Shown here one piece after another: positions 19,380 to 44,270 of a DNA stretch of 64,000 nucleotides (positions within the stretch are counted from its first letter, which is position 1; each line of letters begins with the position of its first letter). Source of the DNA: Amphiprion ocellaris (taxonomy: Eukaryota; Chordata; Actinopteri; Pomacentridae); the NCBI RefSeq assembly GCF_022539595.1, contig NC_072770.1, positions 18,527,304 through 18,591,303 on the forward strand, given 5' to 3'. Below the pieces are notes generated by a model. It saw nothing but the letters and a program-made list of their open reading frames with translations, was not told the DNA's origin and did not search any database. Position numbers and translations under genes: made by a program.

Positions 19380-21112
19380 TCGTGTAAGACTTAATAGTTC
19401 AACGTTTTAGTTTTTATTTTATTTTATTGCAGTGTTCTTTTTAAATAGCAATGATACTCTCCAAACAAGAAATAAAAATTCAATGCTTTTTGAAAACTAT
19501 AAGCAAATTAGTAAACAAAGAAGGTTTTTTTTTGTCACACAAATGAAGCACATTACAGTAAACCACACTACATGAACTGGTAAACAGAGAAAAAAAAAAG
19601 ATTTACAAAAGCATTTTAAGAATATCTTCTTGCTTTAAAACTGTCAATTCATCATTAACTCTTAAAATGACTCAATATGAAATGGCTCCATCAACTGTAG
19701 CTGAATTTATTTTAATCATAGGTTAAAGATGAGGCCTATTCTGTGCAAATATACTGTGTAGTTTGGGCATTTACACACTATGCAGAAAGTTTATTACTCA
19801 ATATATTTTTTTTCTTTCGAATCACCCTGTTGCACTAGAAGACATTTGATTATTTACACTATATACAAACATGCATTGTTGTAATTGCTTACCATCATAT
19901 AGTACATGGTTTTGCTTGTGCTTGCATTACAGAACCTTTGAACTGTAAACTCATTTTACACACTGTAGAAGCTGAAACAAAAAAAGCAATTTGGTCTCTT
20001 CAGATCAAAGCCCCTTGATGTTATTGTAATTTGATATCAAGTATTTCAGCTTAACATTTGCAAATGGTCTTCGGACATGTCAATGCTCACAAGTAAATTT
20101 AATGCAAACCAATATTTTCTTGTTTGTCACATCAGTACTGATTGTGTGCAACTTCTTTTGATTTTTGAGAAGCAGCTACCTTTGTCTTCACCTAACTGAT
20201 GGGCCAAAACATCTTTTTAAGAATATAAACAAGTCTCTTCCAAGTAGAAACCACAGGACAAAGGGCTTACAGTGTGTTGTTATTCAGGCGCACAGCTTGG
20301 AGTTTATGCAGTCAAGTACATTTTCTAAAAAAAAAGTTCTTTCAAGTGCTTAAATCTAAGTGGCCCGTGCAGTCATTTCCACTGCAAATATTGAACACCT
20401 GTTCAATGAAATTACACTTGAGCCAGTAGTCACCAGATTAGGAAGCAAGTCCACCTCATTGAAGTTCCACAGATGATGGTAAATGTTGACTGGCAGATGC
20501 CAAATAGTCTGGGATCGAGTTTGTCACGTAAAAAGCTTTGATTCAGTGGTATTTCCTTAAAGATAGCCAGGCAGGTTGGAAATTATGAATGGATGGACCT
20601 GAAGAGTTGTATCAGTGGTGCTCAGTCACTCTTAAGGAAAAAATAAGTGGAGAAATTTAAGGGATTCAAAAAACACAAACAAGTCAAAAAGCCTTAACTA
20701 AAACATGGCTAGAGACCAACCTGCTTCAACTTGAAAGCAAATCCTTGGTGATGGTTTGATTTCACATCAAAATAAGATGTATTTTATTAAGGCATTTATG
20801 CTTATCTGTTATTTACACTTATTTGTGTCTTCAAAGCGCCTTGAATTCCTCCTGTTCAGTCTTCTCTTTAGTCTTTCCGAAAAAGCACATGAAGTGTGTT
20901 TGACCCTCTTCTTTGTAGCTTGTCTTTTCAAGGATCAGGTTGCGCTGCTTGGCCTGTTTTATGTTCACGTCTGTCCGACAGGATGTGGTAAATGTAGGAT
21001 TCTAAAGGATGTCCAGTGTTAGAAAAGTCAAAATGGGAAAATACATTGTTTTTCACAAGATTATTTTCAAAGAACAGGATGCAGTCTCATCCCATGTTCT
21101 TTCACCCATCAG
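19380..21112 (-). other. sfmbt1: Putative SFMBT1 3' UTR
   Basis: About 1.7 kb between the SFMBT1 stop and a cluster of overlapping AATAAA signals at 19411-19430. It is AT-rich, with no coding frame. If that cluster is used, the SFMBT1 transcript ends within about 100 bp of the STIMATE promoter motifs. Confidence 0.5.
19411..19430 (-). terminator. sfmbt1: Polyadenylation signal cluster, SFMBT1
   Basis: The minus strand reads caataaaataaaataaaaac, giving three overlapping AATAAA-type hexamers. Confidence 0.5.
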
Positions 21113-35187
<14,075 letters not shown>

Positions 35188-35517
35188 GCTGGTGCCCCCT
35201 CAAGGCCACGACTAGGGCTTCTGGGAGGCAACAGAGGAGGAGCGTTATTAACCAGTGAGTGGTCCAAAATATTACCAGATCCGGTATCCAGATTATCTGT
35301 TTCTTTTTTAAAATAACCAAATCCTGCTGAATTCTTCTAAAATTGCACTACTTTGGCTCCAGTGCAGCCACCTCTCTCTACTTGTAATTCCAACTCTGTG
35401 ATCTCGAGCAAAGTCCCGCCCACCGAACTAAATGATTGGTTACACATGACAAGTGCTGGCCTATCAATACTGAAGGATAAGCGTTGAAAAGTTCTCTATG
35501 AATTAAACAATATCATT

Positions 35518-35775
35518 TCAACAAAGTTTTGTTTTGCAGTTTGTGCTACTCTTTATTTTGACAGCAGGATTTTCATCTTAACTACAAATTCATATCGGTT
35601 CCAAATAAAGGCAATAGGTGCCCTTGATTGGTAACAACTGATATAATAATCTAATCAATACTGGTTCTGCAAAAAAAAAACAGTCTTTGGTTGACATTTA
35701 GTCCAAAAGTCTGGCCACAAGCAGAAGAAAACATCTTTAAATCAGAATGTGAAGTATTGCACTTAACACCCCTCC
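35518..35775. repeat. Dispersed repeat, copy 1
   Basis: Shares ordered blocks with 37770-37950: caacaaagtttt, ttggttccaaata or its variant, the ctttgatt / cttgattgg area, tagtccaaaa and tgcacttaac. I cannot name the family. Confidence 0.55.
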
Positions 35776-36529
35776 TCCAGTCATCTGTAGCACATGATTA
35801 CTACCGTGACTATCTGTAGAGCTCAACATTTAACCACACTAAGATGTGACAGGTAGCTCTGCTGCCATATACCAGCCTGTTCAGCAGTGCACAAGCCAAA
35901 AATGTATCAGAAAAGAGTCGTACAAAGAGCTGGAAATCGTCACTAAGGCTTCCTCTGGCTGGCTCACATACCTACAGTACAGCATACTGTACTGTAGCTC
36001 ACATCTATCAGCAAACAATATGGCAGCCGGCAGCTACAGACAATTAAAATCATGACAATATCTTGTGGGCAGAACAACCTGCACGACAGGGTCAAACTGC
36101 AGACTGAAGACAAACCAAATCCAACAACGTTCATTTGCAAACTCTGCTCCAAGGCCAAAAAGAAATGAATTTGCATTTGTTTGAATCTCTCAGCCGTTCT
36201 AAAAATCAAGGACTGCCGGGTCTTGATAATAGAGCTGCCAAATCTTTGCTGAAGTTCCAACATTAATATTCAAAGTGCTTCTATTTGGTCCTGGACTTAC
36301 CACCTAAGTAACACACCAGATGGTATGTGATAGCTGGAAAATATATGAAACTACGCTAATCTCACGCAGCCTCACTTCTACTTGTGAAACTCATCTTTCT
36401 AAAAACTGTGTGCCTTTTTTTTCTCCCCTGACGTGAATGTGGACACACACGTCAAACTGTGACACATGAAACTGACCCACAACATTGTGAGAAATAGATG
36501 AAATAAAGTTAATACAACAAGAGAGGTGG

Positions 36530-36850
36530 CGTGAATGAGGGAGAAGGGGAGCGCTGGGCGTGACGATGGAGGAGAGCGTGCTGTATGGGATGCTGAGGAG
36601 AGCTGCTCTGTCACTGCAGCTCCATTCAGCCGCCCTGTCAGGCCCGTCTTTGTCACATCTGACGTCTCTATTAAAAACCATCAGAAGCCACCCCCCCTCC
36701 CGACCACTGGACTGCCACTGCGACCCCCGCGCTCCGCCTGGGATCAGCGCCGCCTTTCACCCGTGACCCTGCTCCAGACTCCCCCCCGTCTTTCTTCCCC
36801 CTTCCTCCCTCCATCACACACATACACCAGAAGGCCTCATTGTCCCGGGG
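36530..36850. promoter_or_regulatory. GC-rich island inside the SFMBT1 5' intron
   Basis: A sharply bounded GC-rich block with several CpGs in AT-rich intron. On the plus strand it holds overlapping open frames of 68 and 153 codons, Pro/Arg-rich and without a recognised domain. It could be an alternative promoter or an enhancer. Confidence 0.3.
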
Positions 36851-37422
36851 AGGGGGTCAGTCTTAACACAAGAGAGGAAAAAAAAAAAAAGAGCAGCGCA
36901 GATAGGAGCAGAAATACAGACTTGAAGTTAAGAAGCTATATTCTAACTCCTGATGCTAAGCTGACATATTATGAAGGAGGGAGGGATTTCAATTGATTAT
37001 ATTTTGCACCTCCAGTATCTCCAAAATCATGGGCCCTCTGTCTAAATGAATTTCACTTTCACTTTTCTATGTTTTAGATGCAGCTCAAACAAGATAAATC
37101 AACCAAATAAAACAGCGCCTTTGTTTGAGTGCCGTTTCTAAGTGGTATATTGCTTGCAACACTTCTGGCATCTATCTTTGTACAAAATTTCAAAAGAAAA
37201 GCTTTCATGCTCTGCTCTGACGCATGAGGTGGTGGGGCTTTCTGCAGCACAGCCTCGGCTCGTACAAGCAGACAGGAAGAAAAGCAACTTCCCCTGTTTC
37301 ATATACAGTAAGTGGCCAGCGCGGACCACAGCTCGCAGCAGTCTGCCTGAATCTTTCTGCCACCAGAGAGTCTGACTGAACCTGAAAGAGAAACGGCCAA
37401 ATGAGCGCACACCCACGCCGAT

Positions 37423-37426
<4 letters not shown>

Positions 37427-37453
<27 letters not shown>
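37427..37453. repeat. Short CA microsatellite
   Basis: About 13 CA units in the SFMBT1 5' intron. Confidence 0.9.
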
Positions 37454-37457
<4 letters not shown>

Positions 37458-37769
37458 AGCACTCCGAGACAACCAAGATCCTCACTACATCCTCTTTATC
37501 AGCACTTACTGAATCATAGTCTCATCAGCACTTAGCATGCCACTGAACATTTCTAACAAAGCCTTTCTCAGTGGGAAACACAACCTGACAAAGTAGATTT
37601 TTACAGGCACTACAGCTTTTCTACAAAACAGAATCAACTTCTAGAGAAATATTTTCCCCAAACACCTCTTACTTGCATCTGTTGACCACCAGAGGATGAC
37701 TTTACATCATAAGCAGTAATGTAGTGAAAAACAAGGTAGAAAATAATATCTGCAACCTGACACGTACTT

Positions 37770-37950
37770 CAACAAAGTTTTACATCAGAGTTTGTTATTC
37801 TAAATTTTGATATTGGTTCCAAATAACAGGTATCGGGTCTTTGATTTCTAATAATCAACACTGATATCCACCCCGAAAAAATTACCTATAGTCCAAAACT
37901 CTGTTCCCAGACAGAAAAATGTACAGAGATGGATTAACTGCACTTAACCA
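37770..37950. repeat. Dispersed repeat, copy 2
   Basis: Same orientation as the copy at 35518, diverged, about 2.25 kb away. Confidence 0.55.
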
Positions 37951-40303
37951 AGCTGTAGTGAAACATAGAAAAATAATAGAAAAACCCATAACCTCTCATG
38001 TATTTGTTTTTCTTTATTATTTGCATATTTGTGACACCATAAAGTGTGATATTACTTTTACTGTACATGCTAACAAACATGCAGGTAGTGTTTTTGGTTT
38101 TGTGGCTCAATGGACACCCTCACCTCAATACAAAGGAAATTACTCAAGTTTTATTTACAGTGTTAACAGGAACATGTTCAACAGCAACACATCTCTATGG
38201 GAAATGTGATCACCTAACTCTAAATAATCCCCAGATGTCATTTTTCAACACTTTTTACCAGAACTATCTCTTTGGTAGATCACAATAAAAACTGTTTACG
38301 GTCAAATCTGTGCATTATATTAATTAAACGTGGCATTATTTATGGAAATATGCGCTTCTGCTATATATTTCAAATGTATTTTTTGCAACTGTGAGCATCA
38401 CAAACAAAATTCCCCTCTTCTGCTTTGTACTAGAATAGTTGCACAACTACGGCTGATGTGTCTTTGGTCCACAACACCAACAGCATCTGGTTTATAGTTC
38501 ATTAGGGTCAAAGGTCATCAGGGAAATAGTTTGCTTTTTGGAATTTCTGATAAATGGTCCTTGAAAGTGTTAAAGCAGGTTTAAACTCCTCTTAACATAA
38601 ATATGATTTTTTTAAAAAAACATGAATTATTGAGAAGCAGGTTGCACCCATCAGGACTGCACCTTACAGCTCCCATGGCGATTTTAAAAACGCCAAATGT
38701 TTTATCATTTCAGCACAAATATCACGATATGTGCCTGTTCAATAGTAAAACTCAAACATATCATGCTACAACTTTCTTTTTTTCTGCGGCTTGACACAAT
38801 AGAAGTCTATCTGATAACATAGTTTGCTTTGATTTAAGGCTCCTTGGATACTCGGAGTTTGTTGACATGCAGGCACCACATGTGCACAACATAATGAGCC
38901 AGGGACAAGAGGGAAACCCTGAAAAGGAGGACTTTGTTTGCAAAAACAAACACAGTATCAGTCGTATGGAATTATTTCAGGCACAGAAAGGATAAAGTTG
39001 ATCAAAAACAGGCACTTTGTTGGCATGAGGTGGCATAAATTTGTTTAAATCAGCATCACAAAGCTCTGAGGGATCAATTGAGATGCAAAAACCTACATGA
39101 GAAAGGTTCAAAACAACTGACACTCAAAAAAGTAATCTCTATATTTTTAGCTTTTTTTTAAAGATTATTTTTCATTTTTGAGATGCATCGCCCTACAAAA
39201 CCTCCCCAATCACTCTACAAGGATATATTATTTCCCATTAGTCATGTAGTGAAAAATGCTTGTTATCACAACAAATATCGCAGAAAACCTAAATATCGCG
39301 ATGTTTTTTTTCCACAAAACCTCAACTTCTGTAATATGAACATCACAGTTGGCAACACAAAGGGCTGCACTAATAAAAGTTGGCCTGCTCAGTGAATGAA
39401 AAACCAGCAAACCTGTCCAGCAATTCCAGACCGAGCATGCAGATGGAAAAAAAGGCACGTTTTCTTGAATAATTTCATTGAGCTGCTCCACTCAGTATCT
39501 GGTTGTCATTGCACAGCGGCACGTCAACCGGAGCCGCGCTGCCAGTGGATCCCTCAAGTTGCACAATAGGGAAGTTAAGGGCCAGAAGAATAGCTGCTAG
39601 CTTTGCATTAAGTGCAACGTGGAATAAAACAACAACAGAATAACAATAACATAGCGAGCACTATCCAGTGTTTATCAGCTTTTTAGTTAATGGCGAAAGA
39701 AATAGCAAATAGTTAATGTAGCCTGTTTGGCGATAGCTAAAAAACAAAACAAAATCGGATGAGGTCGTGCAACCTTCATTATGTAAGCTCCAAGATATTA
39801 TAAATATACTGTTCAAGGGCAAATGAATGGAAATTTCCACACAAATCCTTGAAGTGTAACTAGCTTAAGATTGCACCGCTCGTCCAGGCGAGCCGCAGCA
39901 TTCAGAAACAGAGATGGGCCATCAACGCGATGGCTTTGCAGGGAGCCACTACAGCGCCTTAACTTTCACACTGAGCCCAACATGACACGTACCGTTGGGG
40001 GGAAATTATCTAAATAACCCGTCCGGTGAATCAAAAACCCGGGTGCTGTGCGTGTAGCGGCCGTGTGGGACTCCGTGGACACATGGTAACATCGCCTGTG
40101 TCCGAGTCAAGTTACTGAACGTCACGGCTTTGAGCAATAAGAGAGCAGGCTGACGAGCAATAAGGGCGCTTACACTCGACCGAACCTCTTTTTGAGAGAC
40201 GGGAAAAAAGACGAACGCGCCACCGGCGTACAAAACACCGCTAGCAATTTGTGACAAACAACACGGCGCATGTGAATATTTAGTCGCAAAATTCGCCTCT
40301 TAC

Positions 40304-40560
40304 CGCTAAGTAGTTTTTCCAAGTCGGTTTTTAGATGCCGTTCCTCTCCGCCTGCTGGCTCGTAGCAGCGTTAAGCTAGCGCTAACAGGAAGCAGGAGCC
40401 CCGGTTGAGCTTTGCAAAATAAGACGGCTATAGGAATTAGCGTTGCAACCGTCGCCTAGACAACCCGCGAGGCTTTTCCTGTCGAGGGTCAAACCGCGTC
40501 TCTCCTCGCAGCCTCGCGTTAACTTGACGCACTTCTCGTTCACGACCTCATTCCAATATG
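40304..40560 (-). promoter_or_regulatory. sfmbt1: Probable SFMBT1 noncoding first exon and promoter
   Basis: CpG-rich sequence from about 39.9 to 40.6 kb. A strong donor (AGCG|gtaagagg) at 40303/40304 would end a noncoding exon that joins the acceptor at 35221. An NRF1-like half-site (ctgcgcatg) lies at about 40574-40582. The start site is inferred. Confidence 0.5.
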
Positions 40561-41157
40561 GCACAAACGGCCACTGCGCATGTTCTGCCGCCTATATGCC
40601 TCTGAGCCTGGCTACATCACACTGACTTCCATCTTCACACACACAATAAAACACCACACAACCGGAGTCAAGATTAAAAAAAAAGAAGAAGAAAAAAAAA
40701 ATCCACAACACACACAAAAGAAGAGAAAAAAGCTGAGTGTGTGAAGCTCGCGTTAATTCCCATAAACAAGGGCAGGGTGAGCCAGATCAGCCGAGGAAAG
40801 GGGCTTTATCCCCAGCGGAATCAACACTGAGTTAATGGTTGAACTGGAATTAATTGCACATATAATCGACCCACTTTCGATAAGTGGAGTGTGTCTTTGC
40901 CACAGAAAAAAAGCAATTCGTCTTGTAATGAATTGGAATATAGATAGTGTTATTGAAGATGACCTCGAGTGGCTTTAATTCCCTTCAGTGTAATATTTCT
41001 TAAGTAAATAAAAACACCCCACAATGCGCTATATAAGGGGCTGCCTGAGCCAGTAGTTTGAAATAAATAACAACACCGCCCCACCATAATCACTGGATAA
41101 AACAGCCATATGTCATTGCTGCTTCGGTACTTCTGCTGCACAGGGATGTCAAGTCGG

Positions 41158-41178
41158 TTTTTTTTGGGGGGGGGGGGA
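41158..41178. repeat. Poly-T/poly-G junction
   Basis: About nine T followed by about 13 G. Such a run is prone to slippage, so its length may be an assembly artefact. Confidence 0.85.
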
Positions 41179-42199
41179 AGACAGGGCGGGAGAAACTGCT
41201 GGAAATATGCGTTGACACTGTGAGTGCAATGCTCAAAGTCCATCCGTTTCATATCATAAACGCGCTTTCTTTGCGAAATAAGTGCATTCTCGTTTGGCAA
41301 AGCCTCTCTTGGAGTCTTCAAACCTAACCCGTTGTCTGAAACAGATTTTGTCGCTCACTTGGATCATATATAGGCTTCTGCCTCATATAATCCTCCACAA
41401 TAGCCCGACCCCTTTGGATGTCTGTTATAACAAAAGAAAAGGGGGAGAGAAAAAAAATCGCTTTTTAAAAAATTATTATTTTTTGCATGCGCTCAGGTGG
41501 AAACAATACAATAAACGTTGGCTGCAGAAAAGCGATCGGATCTCGCATGAACAGTGGAAACAATCGGAGAGCCATGAATAAATCAGGAGGGGGAAGGCGT
41601 TTATTCCCAAATTTATTCAGTCATTTTTATTAAAGTGCAGAGGTGCCTGCACTGTGAAGCTTTGTAATGGGAGACTAATATTTGGAAACTGAGGTTTAGT
41701 AAACATACAGTGCGAAAAGAAGATCTTTTTTTTATTTTTTTGGACCATGAAAATTTTATATATCAAGTGTGTTTGGTCATTTCATTTGAAAAAATGGCTT
41801 ACAACTTTAATGCTGCATCGGGCTTAAGGCTGTTTGCATAAAGGCAAATCTCCCAAAAACTTGAGCAGATTGTTTTTTTTTTTTTCTCGGTGCATCTTTC
41901 TGTCGGTTGGTCATGCATCCTGCAGCAGACATCGCGGGACTCTGAGGGGACAGAGGACGAGGACAGATCATAAAGACGTGCGCTCTGCAAAAAACGTTTC
42001 CTCCTCGCCTTTCGTCTTGACGGGGAGCTGCAGTTCAAGCACCTGACCGCTGGGTGGCAGTAAAACGTCACAGGTTCTTCTCATACTGACAAAAAAAAAT
42101 CCCTGTGGTGCTTTGAAGACGCTCTGATGGCCTCACACAGGGCTTCTCCTATTCTGTGCCTGAGATTATGATCTATAGGCACCAAAAAAATCTAAAAGA

Positions 42200-42760
42200 A
42201 TCGATAAAGTTTATTGAAATGGCACGATTAAAACACCCTGAGGTGACCAAAGTGCTGTAAAAGGTATCAGATGGGCAACAGCACCAAGATGTTTCAAAGA
42301 ACCAATCTGAAACACAAAATTAAATACTTAGAATAGGGTGAAAGAGCATAGAAATGTGTAAATTGAAATTGAAACACCATTGAAAGCAAGCACAAGCTAT
42401 TGAAAAAAGGCACATTGTGAGATTTTTCTTTGAATTGTCTATTCGATTGAGTAAGGAAGGCTATTTCAAAGCTGTTGAGCTGCTACTGCAAAGGCACGAT
42501 CTGCCCTCATCCACCATCTGGGGATCTAAGAGGCCTAAAGGTATAAATAGGAGCAGAGAAGTTCAGTATTGTACCCCGGTGCCAAGCCAAGCGTGGCTTT
42601 ATAAACAAATAAAAGAAACTTTAAATCGTTTCTGCATTTAAAAGGTAGCCAGTGCAAGGATGCTAGGACAAGAGCAGCAGCTACGGGCGAGACAGTGAGA
42701 ATCGACCAATACTCAGAAACAGAAAGTTATAGTAATCTGGCCTTGACGAAAATAATAATC
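42200..42760. repeat. Interspersed-repeat remnant
   Basis: Blocks such as gctttataaacaaataaaag, aaaaggtagccagtgcaagg, gacaagagcagcagct and agttatagtaatctgg resemble a degraded repeat common in fish genomes (of the kind containing 'gccttataagtaa..cagccaatgtagagatgc..ataatctaat'). The family name is uncertain. Confidence 0.4.
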
Positions 42761-42904
42761 ACTGAATACATGCAGCGACCAGGGGAACACAACAGAGCAG
42801 TGCAGATACAGTACTTGAGTCTTTACAATAGGGTCAAAAGCCTAGCATCTGCAATAAATGTAGCCAATATGCAAAGCGCATTAAAGTGGACAACAGCTGA
42901 TGTG

Positions 42905-44111
42905 AATTTTCAATTTACAGTACATTTATTTAGAATCAAATGTAAAAGATGAGGAGAGTAAAAAAGTACACCCACAACTCATGGTAACGTACATATTCTT
43001 TTTTTTCTGTATACAGCACGATTATTTTTTTCATGTTAAAATTCCTACATTCAAGTAATATATGACATAAAGATGTGTGCTTACAGTGAAATACCCCTTT
43101 AAAAACCCGATATCCTTCAACACATACAGAAGTACAGGTATAGTACCACACCACTGCTGCAACTCTTTACAGGAAGTCTGACGAGTGCCTATAAAATTTA
43201 GGATTACTTATGGAACGATACAGAATGAGGTTTTATAGGCAAGAAGAGTGCTATATAACAATCCATAATTAATTTAAAACAGATTATCTCTTTTAAAAGT
43301 ATGCAACACTCTGGGAAATGCATCTCCAGGTTCACAAGACAGTGCAGTCAATAAGGGAGGAAATGATTCATTATTATTAATTCACAAGCATTTAAATTCA
43401 CTTCATCTTTATGGTACAATTCTTTCTATAGCGCCTGCACCAGCTGAGGATTCGTACACCAACAGACAATATTACTGGCCTCAATGGCATCATTTGCATC
43501 TACAGAAAATACCTGCACACACCCACACGTTTGTATGCCTGTGATACAACACAGTCAACACACCGATGGGATGTACTTGGAGACATACAGTTGACAGCAC
43601 ACATGGTGAGAGTCAGTTTTTTATGTACCACTCCTCTCTCTTACCTCGCGTGTGTGATGCCGAGTTTATGTATTTGTATAATTTAATAAGGTCGTCATGC
43701 TTCTGCTTGTGAACTCAGATTTTTATGATACAGTACACTGAATGATTGATATAGATGTAATCACATGGAAAAATGACAGAAAGGTAATAAATGCATCACT
43801 GACAACACCCCCCCCCCCAGCATTGATTATGGTAACACTGGTTTCTTAAGATTTTCCCTTACTTTCCTGAAGCTTTACACTCTTTAATACACTTGTACAG
43901 TTTGACAACTGAGAGGAGCTTATTGCTTTAGACGCTGGCAGACATCTTGGTATCATTTTATCTCATCCTCTGACAGAAGAACTGAAGAAAGTCATATTTA
44001 ACCTTGAGCCCAGTTGACCCCAGACCACACGGAGATAAAGGTAATAGGTTAAGAGTCTATTTCGGAGTGCTCAGCTAAGACCGGGTTTCCAGAGGCGCCA
44101 TTTTGTTTTTT
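42905..44111 (-). other. prkcd: Putative PRKCD 3' UTR
   Basis: About 1.2 kb of noncoding sequence after the PRKCD stop. It ends at an AATAAA on the minus strand at 42925-42930 just before repeat-like DNA. A C-run lies near 43808-43818. Confidence 0.5.
42925..42930 (-). terminator. prkcd: Candidate polyadenylation signal, PRKCD
   Basis: AATAAA on the minus strand, about 1.2 kb past the stop codon. Another lies at 42210-42215. Confidence 0.45.
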
Positions 44112-44270
44112 TCATTTGCTTATCAAGTGTTCCAGTTTGGGGTTGACAAAGGAAAAGCCAGCAAATGCTGCCTGGTCCATGGAGTCAATGAGGTTTTTGT
44201 CAGCATGGGAGAGACGCGGCTTCTCGCTCAGGAACTCTCGGTCAAAGTTGCTGCAGTCACTGGGAGATTT
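44112..44270 (-). CDS. prkcd: PRKCD last exon: AGC C-tail
   Basis: Encodes residues 631-682 and TGA. It includes RLSHADKNLIDSMDQAAF (turn-motif Ser651) and FAGFSFVNPK (hydrophobic-motif Ser670). The last residues (EHLISK) differ from the human ending EHLLED. Confidence 0.95.
   Translation of the reverse strand, partial: KSPSDCSNFDREFLSEKPRLSHADKNLIDSMDQAAFAGFSFVNPKLEHLISK

Larger units (their letters stand above)
35221..40303. other. SFMBT1 5' intron
   Basis: About 5 kb between the putative noncoding first exon and the start-codon exon. It contains a dispersed repeat in two direct copies (about 35518-35775 and 37770-37950), a GC-rich island at about 36530-36850 and a short CA repeat at 37427-37453. 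Confidence 0.55.
40560..42900. other. SFMBT1-PRKCD intergenic region
   Basis: No protein-coding exon found. It includes a T9-G13 homopolymer junction (about 41158-41178), a CpG-containing block near 41.9-42.05 kb and repeat-like sequence at 42.2-42.76 kb. No RFT1-like exon is seen. Confidence 0.6.

Noticed and set aside
36535..36996. 153-codon plus-strand ORF in the GC-rich island
   Set aside because: Composition-driven Pro/Arg-rich frame with no domain and no matching splice sites; kept only as a regulatory candidate.
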